From positions 1 to 52,627 of the forward strand of contig CYUG01000015.1 in the NCBI GenBank assembly GCA_001403775.1: a stretch of 52,627 nt of DNA, written 5' to 3'. Shown here one piece after another: positions 35,870 through 48,943 of the stretch; positions within the stretch are counted from its first letter, which is position 1; the number at the start of each line of letters is the position of its first letter. The translations under genes were made by a program, and so were the position numbers. The notes beneath the pieces are model-generated. The model had not been told where the DNA came from. It made no database searches and worked only from the letters and a program-made list of their open reading frames with translations. This stretch comes from Dermabacter indicis. GTDB lineage: Bacteria > Actinomycetota > Actinomycetes > Actinomycetales > Dermabacteraceae.

Positions 35870-36585
35870 GGGGCGACCCTGCCACCCGCGTTGAAGGCGT
35901 TGTAGGTGAGAGGCATGGCCTCCGCGAAGAACTCCTCGATTTTCTCCGCGACCATCTCAATCTCGCGTTGCGGGAAGGACGGGAAGTGCGACCCCTCACG
36001 CTTGGTGCGCAGCGACAGGAAGTTCATCATGCTGCGGGCATTGACGGTGACGTACATCGAGCTAAACAGCGTGAGTGGCAAAACGCCTCGCGCGACCTCG
36101 CGTGCAACGCCGGCCTCGAGCATGTCGAGGTAGGCGGCGTAGGCGCTCTCGCACTGAGTTTTGTACGCCTTCGTCACGAGTTCGTGCTGCTCCGGAGTCC
36201 CTGCGTAGAAATCGTAGGCACCGGGCTTGCCCTTTTGCACGAGCTTGCGCTCGGGCCCGGGAACGTAGAAGACCGGTCGCATCTGGCGATAGCGGCCCGA
36301 TTCTTCGTTGTAGGAGGCGATGCGGTGGCGCATGAACTCGCGGAAGACGAAGATCGGCGCCTCAACATAGAACGTGAAGCTGTTGTGCTCGAACGGCGAG
36401 CCGTGTCGATCTCGCATGAGGTAGTTGATGAGGCCCTTATCGCGGTCGGAGGCATCGGTGCCGACGGCGCTCTTCGACTTTTCGCCCTGGGTTGAGACGC
36501 GTGCGGCAAAGATGACATCGGAATCGGAAGCCTGCGACCGCACAAGGTCGACCGTGACGTCGGATCGGAACACTATTTCGCTCAT
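35866..36585 (-). CDS. thyX: Flavin-dependent thymidylate synthase
   Basis: Makes dTMP from dUMP with FAD and methylenetetrahydrofolate. The protein has 239 residues. The ThyX signature RHRIASYNEESGRY (86-99) is intact, preceded by the FEHNSFTFYVEAPIFVFREFM part. ATG 36585 follows AGGGTGAG; a GTG three codons earlier overlaps that site. The 11 bp GGGTGAGACAT before the ATG matches part of the 22-bp element described elsewhere. thyA is not in the window. dapA follows with a 4-nt overlap. Confidence 0.96.
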   Translation of the reverse strand: MSEIVFRSDVTVDLVRSQASDSDVIFAARVSTQGEKSKSAVGTDASDRDKGLINYLMRDRHGSPFEHNSFTFYVEAPIFVFREFMRHRIASYNEESGRYRQMRPVFYVPGPERKLVQKGKPGAYDFYAGTPEQHELVTKAYKTQCESAYAAYLDMLEAGVAREVARGVLPLTLFSSMYVTVNARSMMNFLSLRTKREGSHFPSFPQREIEMVAEKIEEFFAEAMPLTYNAFNAGGRVAP

Positions 36586-36640
36586 ATGTCTCACCCTAGT
36601 TGACCAAGTAGTTCAAAAACGAGAAGTTGCCGAGTAGTGC

Positions 36641-37357
36641 TCACCGCGAAAGAAGCACGAGCTCACCCTCGCGTGCCTCGATTGAGACGTCGGCAAGCGA
36701 CGGAATCACGAGATCGGCGAGGGGGCCGACGGTGTCTGGGCCCTCGCTGTTGAGGACACTCACGACGAAGGCGCCCGCCGCACGTGCCGACTCGAGGCCG
36801 CCCGGGGCGTCCTCGACCACGACGCAGTCCTTGGCGTCTACGCCGAGGCGCTCCGCCGCGAGGAGGTACGGCTCGGGATCGGGCTTGCCGCAGGTCACCT
36901 GATCGGCCGTGACGAGTACGGAAGGAAACGGAAGCGAAAGAGGCCGGTAGCGCGCCTCGAAAAGAGGCATCGTACAGCTCGTTGCAATCGCCCAGCACTC
37001 GCGCGCAAGCGCCACCTTCGCTTCCTCGAGCTCCCCGAGAAAACGCGCGGTCCCATCGTATGCCTCGACGTCGCTCGCACTCGCGATCTCGTAGCCCTCG
37101 ACCCGGCTGAAGAGTTCCTCGAGTCTTTCTTCGCTGATTTCGGGTATTGCGAGGCGCAGCACGCGCCTTCCCGGCTGGCCGTGGTAGTGCTTTTCGAAGC
37201 GGCCCACGCCCTCGTCGCCGAGGAGCTTGTCCCAGCTCGCCTCGACGCTGCGGGTGGAATCGACGAGGGTGCCATCGGAATCGAGAAGGATGGCCTTGGC
37301 ACGCGCGAGGACTTCTCCTCGTGCGCGCCCGTCGAGTGTCGCCGCCATGTGTGTCAC
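36641..37357 (-). CDS. HAD-superfamily phosphatase (subfamily IA)
   Basis: Protein of 238 residues with haloacid dehalogenase motifs: nucleophile Asp26 in LLDSDGTLVDS (24-34), ATSCTM with motif II Thr or Ser, KPDPEPYLLAAERLGVD with motif III Lys, and VVEDAPGGLESARAAG as motif IV. A helical cap lies between motifs I and II. Resembles sugar- or glycerol-phosphate phosphatases of the beta-phosphoglucomutase/DOG type; substrate unknown. GTG 37357 has AAGGAG six nt upstream. thyX lies 55 bp downstream. Confidence 0.85.
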   Translation of the reverse strand: MTHMAATLDGRARGEVLARAKAILLDSDGTLVDSTRSVEASWDKLLGDEGVGRFEKHYHGQPGRRVLRLAIPEISEERLEELFSRVEGYEIASASDVEAYDGTARFLGELEEAKVALARECWAIATSCTMPLFEARYRPLSLPFPSVLVTADQVTCGKPDPEPYLLAAERLGVDAKDCVVVEDAPGGLESARAAGAFVVSVLNSEGPDTVGPLADLVIPSLADVSIEAREGELVLLSR

Positions 37358-37390
37358 GTGTGACTCCTTAGTCGAAGTATGCGCGCCCGC

Positions 37391-38143
37391 CTACCGGGCA
37401 TCGTCGAAGAGTGCGTTCGCGCGCCGAAGAAGTTCTGCGAACTCCCCTCTCACGAGGGTAACGTCTGGCCGGAATTCGGCATCGGTCACCGGTGTGGAAG
37501 CGTCGGACACTCCCCCGCCACCGACTTCGTGCACGAGATTGCGGCCAAGCACTCCAGCCGCACGGGCCCACTCGATATCCGCCGCGCGCGCGTGCCCCGC
37601 AGGCACGTCGCTGAAGTTTGCGATTTCGGGGGCGAGCGCGGAACCGCCCGCGGCGACGTGCGCAGCGAGCACCCCGCGAAGCATGCGCGCGAGGAACGAG
37701 CATCCCTCCGCGCGCGTGACGGGCTCGGTTGGCTGGAACGTCGCGTCGTACTCCCCGAAGAACAGTGCCTCGCCTCGCATCCACATGATTTCGCGATAGC
37801 TGCGGGCGGTCTTCTCGACATCGCGGTACGGTTCGAGATCGAGGATCTTGCGCTCGGGGGCACCCGCGAGCCGGTACAGCATAATCGCGACGTCCTCACG
37901 CGTAACATCGGCGCCCGGAAGGAACGTCCCCTCGCGCGCAGTGTCGAAAAGGTCATTGCTCACGAGCCACTGCACGGCGTCCGCGTAGCGTCCCGCGGGG
38001 TCAGCGACGATGTCCGCCACGGGCTTCGTTGCGGTCGCGGGCCGCAATTTGAGCGCGGCGATCCCCGCGATTCCCACGAGCGAAGCGAGGAGCGCGCGCC
38101 TCGTCGTGATGAGGCCCGCCGCTTCCGACCTCACGCCCCTCAC
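37391..38143 (-). CDS. Secreted protein made of three S-layer homology repeats
   Basis: From GTG 38143 the protein has 250 residues. A twin-arginine type export signal (TTRRALLASLVGIAGIAALKLRPATA, in two parts about 13-40) is followed by three SLH repeats: ADIVADPAGRYADAVQWLV..., YRDVEKTARSYREIMWM... and FSDVPAGHARAADIEWA..., each ending in the T-R-E/A-E or R-G-E-F type turn. No other domain is present. SLH repeats usually bind pyruvylated wall polymers, so the product may sit on the cell wall. The GTG overlaps the stop of the SGNH gene (GTGA); a GTG three codons later is also possible. Confidence 0.8.
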   Translation of the reverse strand: MRGVRSEAAGLITTRRALLASLVGIAGIAALKLRPATATKPVADIVADPAGRYADAVQWLVSNDLFDTAREGTFLPGADVTREDVAIMLYRLAGAPERKILDLEPYRDVEKTARSYREIMWMRGEALFFGEYDATFQPTEPVTRAEGCSFLARMLRGVLAAHVAAGGSALAPEIANFSDVPAGHARAADIEWARAAGVLGRNLVHEVGGGGVSDASTPVTDAEFRPDVTLVRGEFAELLRRANALFDDAR

Positions 38144-39039
38144 GCCATCCACGAAAGCTCCTTCATTTTCTCGATGAGGGCCCACGAAACAAGAAGATTG
38201 CCCCAGCCACTCAAATGGATGCCGTCGCTGCCCCTGAGGGGCGTCGGCACGATGCCTTGCTCAAGCTCGGCACGAGTTTCGGCGCGGTCATGGAGCTTGA
38301 GCGAGACGATCGGTTCCGCACGAAGCGCCTCCTCGCTCGTGAGCAGCTCCTGTACATCCACGAAGCGTTTCCCGTACGCGGTGCGTTGAGCGTCATTCAC
38401 CGCGTACACGGCCCTAATCTTTTCGGGCGCGTCCAGATCGTTTTTCGTGACCCATTGGCCGAGCACGATCGCGTCCGTTTGCGGGGTGCGTGAGGCGGCA
38501 ACGAGCCGTTCAACATCGCTCAGAACTCGCTCTCGCTGCACAATGTTGTTCTTGCCGGTCCAGATCACGTGGCGCCACGTTTCGGTTTTCGCTTTCCACG
38601 ATGATGTGAATTCGCCCGAGGTGGCCCCTGCACCGTCGGACTCAAAAAACCACTCATTTTCGGGCGTGCCGGTGAGTGTGCCGCTCGCCCCGCTCGAAAG
38701 CCGCCCGCGGCATGTGAATGACCACATACCGGGCACGTCGGTTTCCACGCGAACTTTGACCCGTCCGCCCCCGTACCCAGCGGGGATGTGTACGAAGGGG
38801 GTATCGAGTCCCCGAAGGATCGTCGTATGCCCCGAGAACTGCGCACCGTACGCGAGGTTCGTGACGGGGATCGGGTTCATCGCGTTCGCGAGTTCTTCGT
38901 GCACGTACACGGGGCGGGGCGTGTGTTCGGTGCCGAGGCCGCCTTCCATTGAGCTCGAGCCCCATAGCGCGAGGGGCCGCTCGGGGGCGAGCGCCGCAAA
39001 TGCGCGCGCGAGGGCGTGCGTGGGCGGGTTCTCGGGCAT
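38140..39039 (-). CDS. SGNH/GDSL-type hydrolase-like protein
   Basis: Protein of 299 residues with traits of SGNH esterases: LWGSSSMEGGLG (block I; Ser28-30 as nucleophile candidates), WTGKNN (159-164, Asn of block III type) and the C-terminal DGIHLSGWGN (272-281) with the Asp-x-x-His pair. A sheet-rich insertion (about 85-150, RVKVRVETDVPGMWSF) resembles the part found in DltD/PatB-like wall esterases. No signal peptide or membrane helix is seen, so location is unclear. ATG 39039 follows GAGGAGG, which lies in a small inverted repeat (39046-39060). It precedes the SLH gene with a 4-nt overlap, so a shared wall role is inferred. Confidence 0.72.
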   Translation of the reverse strand: MPENPPTHALARAFAALAPERPLALWGSSSMEGGLGTEHTPRPVYVHEELANAMNPIPVTNLAYGAQFSGHTTILRGLDTPFVHIPAGYGGGRVKVRVETDVPGMWSFTCRGRLSSGASGTLTGTPENEWFFESDGAGATSGEFTSSWKAKTETWRHVIWTGKNNIVQRERVLSDVERLVAASRTPQTDAIVLGQWVTKNDLDAPEKIRAVYAVNDAQRTAYGKRFVDVQELLTSEEALRAEPIVSLKLHDRAETRAELEQGIVPTPLRGSDGIHLSGWGNLLVSWALIEKMKELSWMA

Positions 39040-39106
39040 GGGGAGGAGCCTCCTCGAGCGAGCGGGCGGGCGTGAGAGATGGGCGGCGGTTCCGACGCCA
39101 CCTACC

Positions 39107-41262
<2,156 letters not shown>

Positions 41263-41357
41263 GTGAAAAGCGTTCCTTCTTCTAGTGGCGTGCATTACTC
41301 TAAAGGCGCGATTATTCCGCTATCGCACCGTCTTTGTCCGTCTCCCCAAGGAGCAGC

Positions 41358-41981
41358 ATGTCGAATCCCACCCCAAGTTTCCAGCCCTCGCAGCAGCCGG
41401 GCCAACCTCAGCAGCCTCAGCACGGTCAGGGTCAGCAGGGCTTTGGCCAACAGAGCTTTGGTCAGTCGGCCGGTGCCGGCACCGGAACCGTTGAGATCCC
41501 CGGCAAGGGCTCTCGCACGCTCGCGAGCATCGGCCAGCGCACCCTCGCCCGCATTATCGACGTTGTGATCGCCGGCGCCGCCGGCGGCATCATCGGTGCC
41601 GTTCTCGGCGGTATGATTTTCGCCGCGGCCGCCTCGGGAAGCGAAACCGGGGCTGCCCTGAGTATTGGCATGACATTTGTGGTGATCCTTCTGATCGTGG
41701 TCATCGGTCTCGCGTACGAAACCCTCATGCTCACTTTCTACGGTGCCACCCTCGGCAAAATGGTCATGAAGATCAAGGTCGTGAGCGTCGAAACGGGAGA
41801 AAATCCGCAGCTGCTCAACGCACTTCTGCGTTACGCCTTGCCCGGGGTGCTGGGGCTTATCCCGATCGTGGGTGGGCTCGCCGCGCTCGCGTGCTGGCTC
41901 TCGCCCCTGTTCGATAGTTCGGGTCGCCTCCAGGGATGGCACGACAAGGTCGCGAAGACCGTCGTTATCGCGAATAGCTAA
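41358..41981 (+). CDS. RDD family membrane protein
   Basis: Protein of 207 residues: a Gln/Pro/Gly-rich cytoplasmic head (1-45, repeats of Q-P-Q and G-F-G-Q), then the RDD domain with RTLARIIDVVIAGAAGG (about 62-78), a second membrane segment (about 105-128) and GATLGKMVMKIKVVS, followed by a hydrophobic hairpin. RDD proteins may transport small ions or solutes, but this is not established here. ATG 41358 follows AAGGAG. A terminator-like hairpin at 42001 separates it from the convergent pnp. Confidence 0.85.
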   Translation: MSNPTPSFQPSQQPGQPQQPQHGQGQQGFGQQSFGQSAGAGTGTVEIPGKGSRTLASIGQRTLARIIDVVIAGAAGGIIGAVLGGMIFAAAASGSETGAALSIGMTFVVILLIVVIGLAYETLMLTFYGATLGKMVMKIKVVSVETGENPQLLNALLRYALPGVLGLIPIVGGLAALACWLSPLFDSSGRLQGWHDKVAKTVVIANS

Positions 41982-42000
41982 ACAGCTTTCCCCCGCAAAA

Positions 42001-42033
42001 GAGTGGGCGCCAGGATTTCCTGGCCGCCCACTC
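42001..42033 (-). terminator. Intrinsic terminator of pnp
   Basis: Stem GAGTGGGCG (42001-42009) with CGCCCACTC (42025-42033), plus CCAGG/CCTGG and an ATTT loop, with one bulged C. On the minus strand TTTT follows, so it serves pnp; it also lies past the RDD gene stop. Confidence 0.8.
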
Positions 42034-42063
42034 TCGTCATGCTTTGCGCGAGAGCGCGAAAGG

Positions 42064-44301
<2,238 letters not shown>

Positions 44302-44450
44302 GGTCACTCTCTTTCTGTTGTGCACAAGAGTTTTCACTGCCGTGGGGCCGGCCATCGCCAGTCGCGTACCCCGCTCGCGCGGAAGACGTCACTGCCGAGG
44401 ACCGATCCCCTCTCATCATTGTCGCAAGGAAAACTCGATGGATGGTAAAA

Positions 44451-44477
44451 CGCCGCCCACCCGGCGGGTGAGCGGCG
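44451..44477 (-). terminator. Intrinsic terminator after rpsO
   Basis: CGCCGC (44451-44456) pairs with GCGGCG (44472-44477), then a C-A mismatch and CACCC/GGGTG with a 3-nt loop. On the minus strand TTTT follows. It may leave part of the transcript to read on into pnp. Confidence 0.8.
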
Positions 44478-44486
44478 GCATGGAGG

Positions 44487-44756
44487 TCAGCGGCGCAGGC
44501 CGAGACGCTGGATCAGCGAACGGTAACGCTCAATGTCGACCGACTGCAGGTACTGCAGAAGGCGCTTGCGGCGACCAACGAGGAGGAGCAGACCACGACG
44601 GGTGTGGTGATCGTGCTTGTGATCCTTGAGGTGCTCGGTGAGGTAGTTGATGCGATGCGACAGAAGCGCAATCTGCACCTCGGGCGAGCCGGTGTCGCCC
44701 TCGCTCAGACCGTATTCCTTAATGATCTCCTGCTTGACGGAGGAATCGTAAGCCAC
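44487..44756 (-). CDS. rpsO: 30S ribosomal protein S15
   Basis: Primary 16S rRNA-binding protein of the small subunit platform, 89 residues, the standard size. Family stretches: [35 protein letters not shown] and [12 protein letters not shown]. The start is GTG 44756, preceded by GGAGAG, giving the usual A-x-D start; an ATG further up has no similarity. S15 often represses its own mRNA through leader RNA; no structure is assigned here. Followed by a terminator and pnp. Confidence 0.98.
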   Translation of the reverse strand: MAYDSSVKQEIIKEYGLSEGDTGSPEVQIALLSHRINYLTEHLKDHKHDHHTRRGLLLLVGRRKRLLQYLQSVDIERYRSLIQRLGLRR

Positions 44757-44859
44757 TGGCTCTCCAATCACCTTGTTGCACGGCGCACCGGGGCCTGTTC
44801 TCCCGAGCACTTAGAATCCGTGGCCGATTGAGCACGGCCTTCCAAGGCTAGCAGCAGCG

Positions 44860-45867
44860 TTAGACGCGCGGGGCGTCGTGCGCGGCAAGAGTGCTGCGAG
44901 TCACGGCAACGTCGCGGCGCATCTGGTCGACAAGGGCGTCGATGCCGTCGAAGGCAAGCGTCGGCCGCAGCCGCTCCACGAACTCCACATACGCCTGCCT
45001 GTCGTAGAGCTCGTACTCGTGCGAGCCATGCACGTAGGTCTCGACGATCCGGTGCGCAGGGCCTTCATCGAACGTGGGATTCGTGCCCACGGAGATCGTG
45101 GCGGGGACCCGTTCGAGGAAGCGATCACCGTCGAGGACCGAGAAATAGCCCGCGTATACGCCGTCGATGGGCACGGCGCCGCACGGGTGCGCACTGAAGT
45201 TCGCGGTGGGGAAGCCGAGCTCGCGCCCCCTCTTGAAGCCATGGCGCACGGTGTCGCGCACCGTGTGCCACCGGCCGAGCATGCGCGCCGCCTCGGGAGT
45301 GTTGCCAGCAAGGAGGCACTCGCGAATGAGAGACGACGAGATGCGCTCCCCCGTCTCCGCGTCTCCCTCGATATCCGCGCCAAGTTCCTCGACACTGACA
45401 ACCTCAAAGCCGTGTTTCTCACCGAGATCGACCATCGTTTGAAAATCGCCCTCGTTGCGCCGCCCAAAGCGCGAGTCCTTCCCAAGGACGACTGCGCGTG
45501 CACCAAGGAGCTCCACGAGATACTCGCGCACGAAGTCCTCGGCGGTGAGCTGCGCGAACTCAAGAGTGAAGTTCACGTCGAGTAGGTCGGCAACGCCCGC
45601 CGCGCATACGAGCGAGTTGCGATCCTCGTAGCCCGTAATAAGCATCGGTTCCTCGCTGCCGGTCATGACATGGCGGGGGTGCGGATGAAACGTGAGTGCC
45701 CGCGGCACGAGATCGTGGGCGCTCGCGTAGGAGACGAGCGAGTCAATCACGCGGCGGTGGCCGCGGTGCACACCATCGAAGTTGCCGATTGTCACGACGC
45801 CAGGCGCGAGCTGGCTCGGCACCTCGTTGGGGTCATGCCACACGCGCGAGGGGGTCACTTCGTTCAC
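44860..45867 (-). CDS. ribF: Bifunctional riboflavin kinase/FAD synthetase
   Basis: Converts riboflavin to FMN and FAD. From GTG 45867 the protein has 335 residues: N-terminal nucleotidyltransferase with GNFDGVHRGH (28-37) and an SSSLIRECLLAG motif, then the riboflavin kinase domain (GRELGFPTANF, GVYAGYF). The start is uncertain: GTG 45867 gives the usual distance to VVTIGNFDG, while GTG 45897 has AAGGTGG directly upstream. The open frame extends further to 46002 without similarity. truB, rbfA and infB lie beyond the plus-strand pair at 46054-48015. No FMN riboswitch is seen. Confidence 0.94.
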   Translation of the reverse strand: MNEVTPSRVWHDPNEVPSQLAPGVVTIGNFDGVHRGHRRVIDSLVSYASAHDLVPRALTFHPHPRHVMTGSEEPMLITGYEDRNSLVCAAGVADLLDVNFTLEFAQLTAEDFVREYLVELLGARAVVLGKDSRFGRRNEGDFQTMVDLGEKHGFEVVSVEELGADIEGDAETGERISSSLIRECLLAGNTPEAARMLGRWHTVRDTVRHGFKRGRELGFPTANFSAHPCGAVPIDGVYAGYFSVLDGDRFLERVPATISVGTNPTFDEGPAHRIVETYVHGSHEYELYDRQAYVEFVERLRPTLAFDGIDALVDQMRRDVAVTRSTLAAHDAPRV

Positions 45868-45985
45868 GGCACGCTTTCGTGGGAGGGATTCGAACACATG
45901 CCACCTTAACCGATGACCACCCGGGTACTCGGGGAGACCTCCGGGCAACGTCATCCACGACACACGCCCCACTGACCGTGACATC

Positions 45986-46014
45986 TTAAACTTTCCGCGC
46001 ACGTTCGCTAAAGT
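45986..46014 (+). promoter_or_regulatory. Putative L,D-transpeptidase promoter
   Basis: TTAAAC (45986-45991), 17 bp, TAAAGT (46009-46014). The -10 equals that proposed for mraZ; the -35 is a weak match. Confidence 0.35.
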
Positions 46015-46053
46015 GACGGTAAACCCCCACTTCGAAGTTTAAGGATCAAGCGC

Positions 46054-47547
46054 ATGTCGAACATCCCCGTGACACACGTCCGCGCCCCCAAGAAGCGCGG
46101 CCGCACGCTTCTCCTCCTCGTGGCCATCGCTGTCGTGATCGCGCTCGTCGTGACCGGCGGCTCGTTCGCTTACGCCAAACAGTTCGAAGGCAAGGCTCTG
46201 CCCGGCACGACCGTGAGTGGAGCCGACGTTTCAGGAAAGACCGCCGAGGAAATTCGCTCGATCGTCGAGAAGGACACGAGCGGCGTGAAGGTCACCGTTG
46301 AAGCGGGTGGCGAACGCACAACGGTACCGCTCGAAGAAGTGGGCGCTCGCATCGACGTTGACAAGACCGTCGAAAAAGCCCTTTCTCGCGAATCAAGCAT
46401 TCCTTCGGTTGTGAGCGCAGCGCTGAGCGGCAAGCACGATGTCACCCCCGTTGTCACCGTAGATGAAGAAAAGGCTCGCGCCTACGCCGAGTCGCTCGTC
46501 CCTGAAAACGAGGTCGAGCCGGTCAACGCAGAGATCGTGCAGGATGACGAGACCAAAGAGTTCTCCGTAGTCGAGTCGAAGCCCGGCAAGGGGGTCGACC
46601 CCTCTGAGTTCGTCGCAAGCGTGAAGAAGAACGCGCCCGAACTCAAGGACTTCACCGTGAACCAGGAGTTCACGAGCATCGAACCTCAGCTCGACACCGC
46701 GAAGGCTAACGAGGCGATCGAGGCTCTCGAGGGCATGCTCAAGAGCTCGATGGTCGTGACCGGCCCTGAGGATAAGACCTTCGAGGTTAAGCGCAAGGAT
46801 CGCCTGCGTTTCATCTCGATCACTCCGAACGACAAGGGTGACAACTTCGAGATCAACATCGATCAGGAAAAAGTCGACACGTACGTCGGGAAGATCGTCG
46901 ACAAGGTTGCCACGGCGAAGAAGGACGGCATCGTCGAGGTCGCCGAGGACGGCTCGCGCACCGAGGTCTCCCCCGGCAAGGATGGTGTCAAGGTCACGAA
47001 TCAGATGGACATCACCGAGAAGCTGACCCACGCGCTCTCCGCGGGTGAGAACCTCGACATCGCGATGACCACCGAGGTCGAGAAGGCCGAGGTCAAGGAA
47101 AAGAAGGTTAAGAAGGCGCCCGTGGACCCCGAAAAGGTTCCCAGCGAGCTTCCCTCCTACGCTCCCGCCGAGGCCCGCAACGGTGAGAAGTGGATCGATA
47201 TCAACCTCGCGAACAAGACCGTGACCGCCTACGTGGGCGACAAGGCCGTGTGGGGCCCCGTCTCCGTCGTGGATGGCGGCGAGGGCACCGAAACGCCCAC
47301 GGGTGAGTACGAGGTCTGGCACCGTACCGAGGTGCAGAACATGGGCTGCACGCCGCGGTACGACTACTGCACGAAGGGCGTCAAGTACAACCAGTTCTTC
47401 CACAAGGGGTACGCACTCCACTCGGCACCGTGGCGCTCGAGCTTCGGTTACTCCGGCTCGCACGGTTGCATCAACATGCGTGTGAAGGACGCCAAGTGGC
47501 TGTTCGAGTGGGCGAGCCTTGGCACCAAGGTCGTCTCCCACCGATAA
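46054..47547 (+). CDS. L,D-transpeptidase with peptidoglycan-binding repeats
   Basis: Membrane-anchored wall enzyme of 497 residues that forms 3-3 cross-links or attaches proteins to diaminopimelate. Layout: basic start, one membrane helix (about 19-41), two PG-binding-4-like repeats (about 45-130 and 150-240), a charged linker rich in Lys and Glu, and the YkuD domain (about 385-497) with the catalytic SHGCINM motif near 470. A cysteine pair (MGCTPRYDYC) precedes the core and may form a disulfide outside the cell. ATG 46054 follows AAGGA. The next gene is 15 bp downstream. Confidence 0.93.
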   Translation: MSNIPVTHVRAPKKRGRTLLLLVAIAVVIALVVTGGSFAYAKQFEGKALPGTTVSGADVSGKTAEEIRSIVEKDTSGVKVTVEAGGERTTVPLEEVGARIDVDKTVEKALSRESSIPSVVSAALSGKHDVTPVVTVDEEKARAYAESLVPENEVEPVNAEIVQDDETKEFSVVESKPGKGVDPSEFVASVKKNAPELKDFTVNQEFTSIEPQLDTAKANEAIEALEGMLKSSMVVTGPEDKTFEVKRKDRLRFISITPNDKGDNFEINIDQEKVDTYVGKIVDKVATAKKDGIVEVAEDGSRTEVSPGKDGVKVTNQMDITEKLTHALSAGENLDIAMTTEVEKAEVKEKKVKKAPVDPEKVPSELPSYAPAEARNGEKWIDINLANKTVTAYVGDKAVWGPVSVVDGGEGTETPTGEYEVWHRTEVQNMGCTPRYDYCTKGVKYNQFFHKGYALHSAPWRSSFGYSGSHGCINMRVKDAKWLFEWASLGTKVVSHR

Positions 47548-47562
47548 GAGAGGGACCCAGGC

Positions 47563-48015
47563 GTGGGCCGTATTCTTCGCTGCACGGCACTCGCGTTGTA
47601 CGTGCCGATTCTCGTGACGATGGTGCTCGCCACGTGGCCGCGCACGGTGTGGGTTCCTACGCTCGAACCCGACCTTCAACGCCAGGTCACGCGGGCAAGC
47701 TGGGTCGACCCTCTGCTCCTTGACTTCGGCAATCCCTTCCCACTGATCGCCGCGGTGCTCACGGCCTTTTCGACAATTGCGGTCATTGTTGCGGTGGTAC
47801 GCGACGCACACATCCCGCTTGTCGCATCGATCTCAAGCCTCGCGGCAGCAGCTCTGGGCTTTCACGGGCTCATGCGGGAGGCCTTCAGTGATGACGTGGT
47901 GCTGATCCTCGCCGGGCTCGTGCTCGCGGCGGGCCTCAGCTACGCGTCTTGGATAGTCGGAATTACGCGGATCGAAGAGCGCCTGGAAAAGGCGGAATCA
48001 CGGTTGCACTCTTGA
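47563..48015 (+). CDS. Small membrane protein of unknown function
   Basis: Protein of 150 residues with probably four membrane helices (about 7-24, 58-80, 84-105 and 113-134) and an external loop rich in Pro, Trp and Asp between the first two. The tail RIEERLEKAESRLHS is charged and may form a short helix. I do not recognise the family. It starts with GTG 47563, has GAGGGA upstream and is probably co-transcribed with the L,D-transpeptidase. Its last 53 bp overlap the 3' end of truB on the other strand. Confidence 0.7.
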   Translation: MGRILRCTALALYVPILVTMVLATWPRTVWVPTLEPDLQRQVTRASWVDPLLLDFGNPFPLIAAVLTAFSTIAVIVAVVRDAHIPLVASISSLAAAALGFHGLMREAFSDDVVLILAGLVLAAGLSYASWIVGITRIEERLEKAESRLHS

Positions 48016-48943
48016 GCAGGCCCTTCTTCGGGGCAGGCTCGAGGATGGCGACGAGTTCGCCCGTCGGCGGAACGATCGCGGCGGCCGGGTAGGTTTCGGG
48101 TTCCGACGCTTCCGGGGCCTCAATCCACTGCCCGTATCTGAGCGCGGTCGCTTCGCGCTCACTCACCGGATGAAGCGGAAGGAACGACGCCGCTGCCTGG
48201 CCGAGCGGGGTGAGCGAAAGCGCCTTTGATGGATCTTCCGCTGCGCGCGGTGCGTCGCGCTCCGGAATCTGCTGGGCGTTATCGACCGTGAATCCACCCA
48301 CCCGGGTGCGCCTGAGCGCCGTGAGGTGCCCGCCCACGCCAAGCGCGGCGCCGAGGTCGCGCGCAAGCGCGCGAATGTAGGTTCCCGAGCCGCAGTCCAC
48401 GACGCAGTCGACGTCGAGGAAGCCGCCTGACATGCGAGCCTCGCGGATATCGAAACGGTCCACGCGAATGGGGCGAGCGTCAAGCTCGACGTCTTCTCCC
48501 CCGCGCACGCGCGCGTACGAGCGCACCCCGTTCACCTTGATGGCGCTCACGGCGCTCGGCACTTGCGCGATGTCGCCCGTGAGGGCAGCGATGGCGCTCT
48601 CGAGCCGCGTGCGCTCCTCGAGGATTTCGCGAAGGTCGCTTTCCGATGCCACGCTCCCCGTTAGTTCACCTTCCGCGTCGTCCGTCACGGTGGCGTGGCC
48701 GAGGCGGATCGTCGCTTGGTAGGTCTTGTCGAGGCCCACGGCGTAGGTGAGCAGCTTCGTGCCGTAACCAACACCGATCAGGAGGAGACCCGTGGCCGCG
48801 GGGTCAAGCGTTCCCGCGTGGCCGACTTTGCGTGTCTTGAGGTGGTAGCGCACGCGTGCAACCACGTCGTGGCTCGTGAGCCCCGCGGGTTTGTCGAGCA
48901 GGAGGAAACCGTGAGGCCCCTCTCCAGCGCGCTTTTTACTCAT
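47963..48943 (-). CDS. truB: tRNA pseudouridine(55) synthase
   Basis: Makes pseudouridine 55 in the T-loop of tRNAs. From ATG 48943 the protein has 326 residues: FLLLDKPAGLTSHDVV, catalytic Asp47 in GHAGTLDPAATGLL, KTYQATIRLG, and GTYIRALARDLG, then an actinobacterial C-terminal domain with a PUA-like end. The ATG lies within the end of rbfA (8-nt overlap), which supports the choice over the longer open frame that covers rbfA. The 3' end overlaps the convergent membrane protein gene. Confidence 0.95.
   Translation of the reverse strand: MSKKRAGEGPHGFLLLDKPAGLTSHDVVARVRYHLKTRKVGHAGTLDPAATGLLLIGVGYGTKLLTYAVGLDKTYQATIRLGHATVTDDAEGELTGSVASESDLREILEERTRLESAIAALTGDIAQVPSAVSAIKVNGVRSYARVRGGEDVELDARPIRVDRFDIREARMSGGFLDVDCVVDCGSGTYIRALARDLGAALGVGGHLTALRRTRVGGFTVDNAQQIPERDAPRAAEDPSKALSLTPLGQAAASFLPLHPVSEREATALRYGQWIEAPEASEPETYPAAAIVPPTGELVAILEPAPKKGLLKSATVIPPFPGALRSA

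Noticed and set aside
33236-35905. 889-codon open frame on the plus strand, and a similar 821-codon frame at 30158-32623
   Set aside because: They run antisense to RNase J/dapA and ftsK, whose motifs are intact; such long shadows are common at this GC content.
45870-45900. Minus-strand GTGTTCGAATCCC resembling a tRNA T-arm
   Set aside because: The flanking bases do not form a T-stem and no acceptor, D or anticodon arm can be built; the region is the ribF 5' end.
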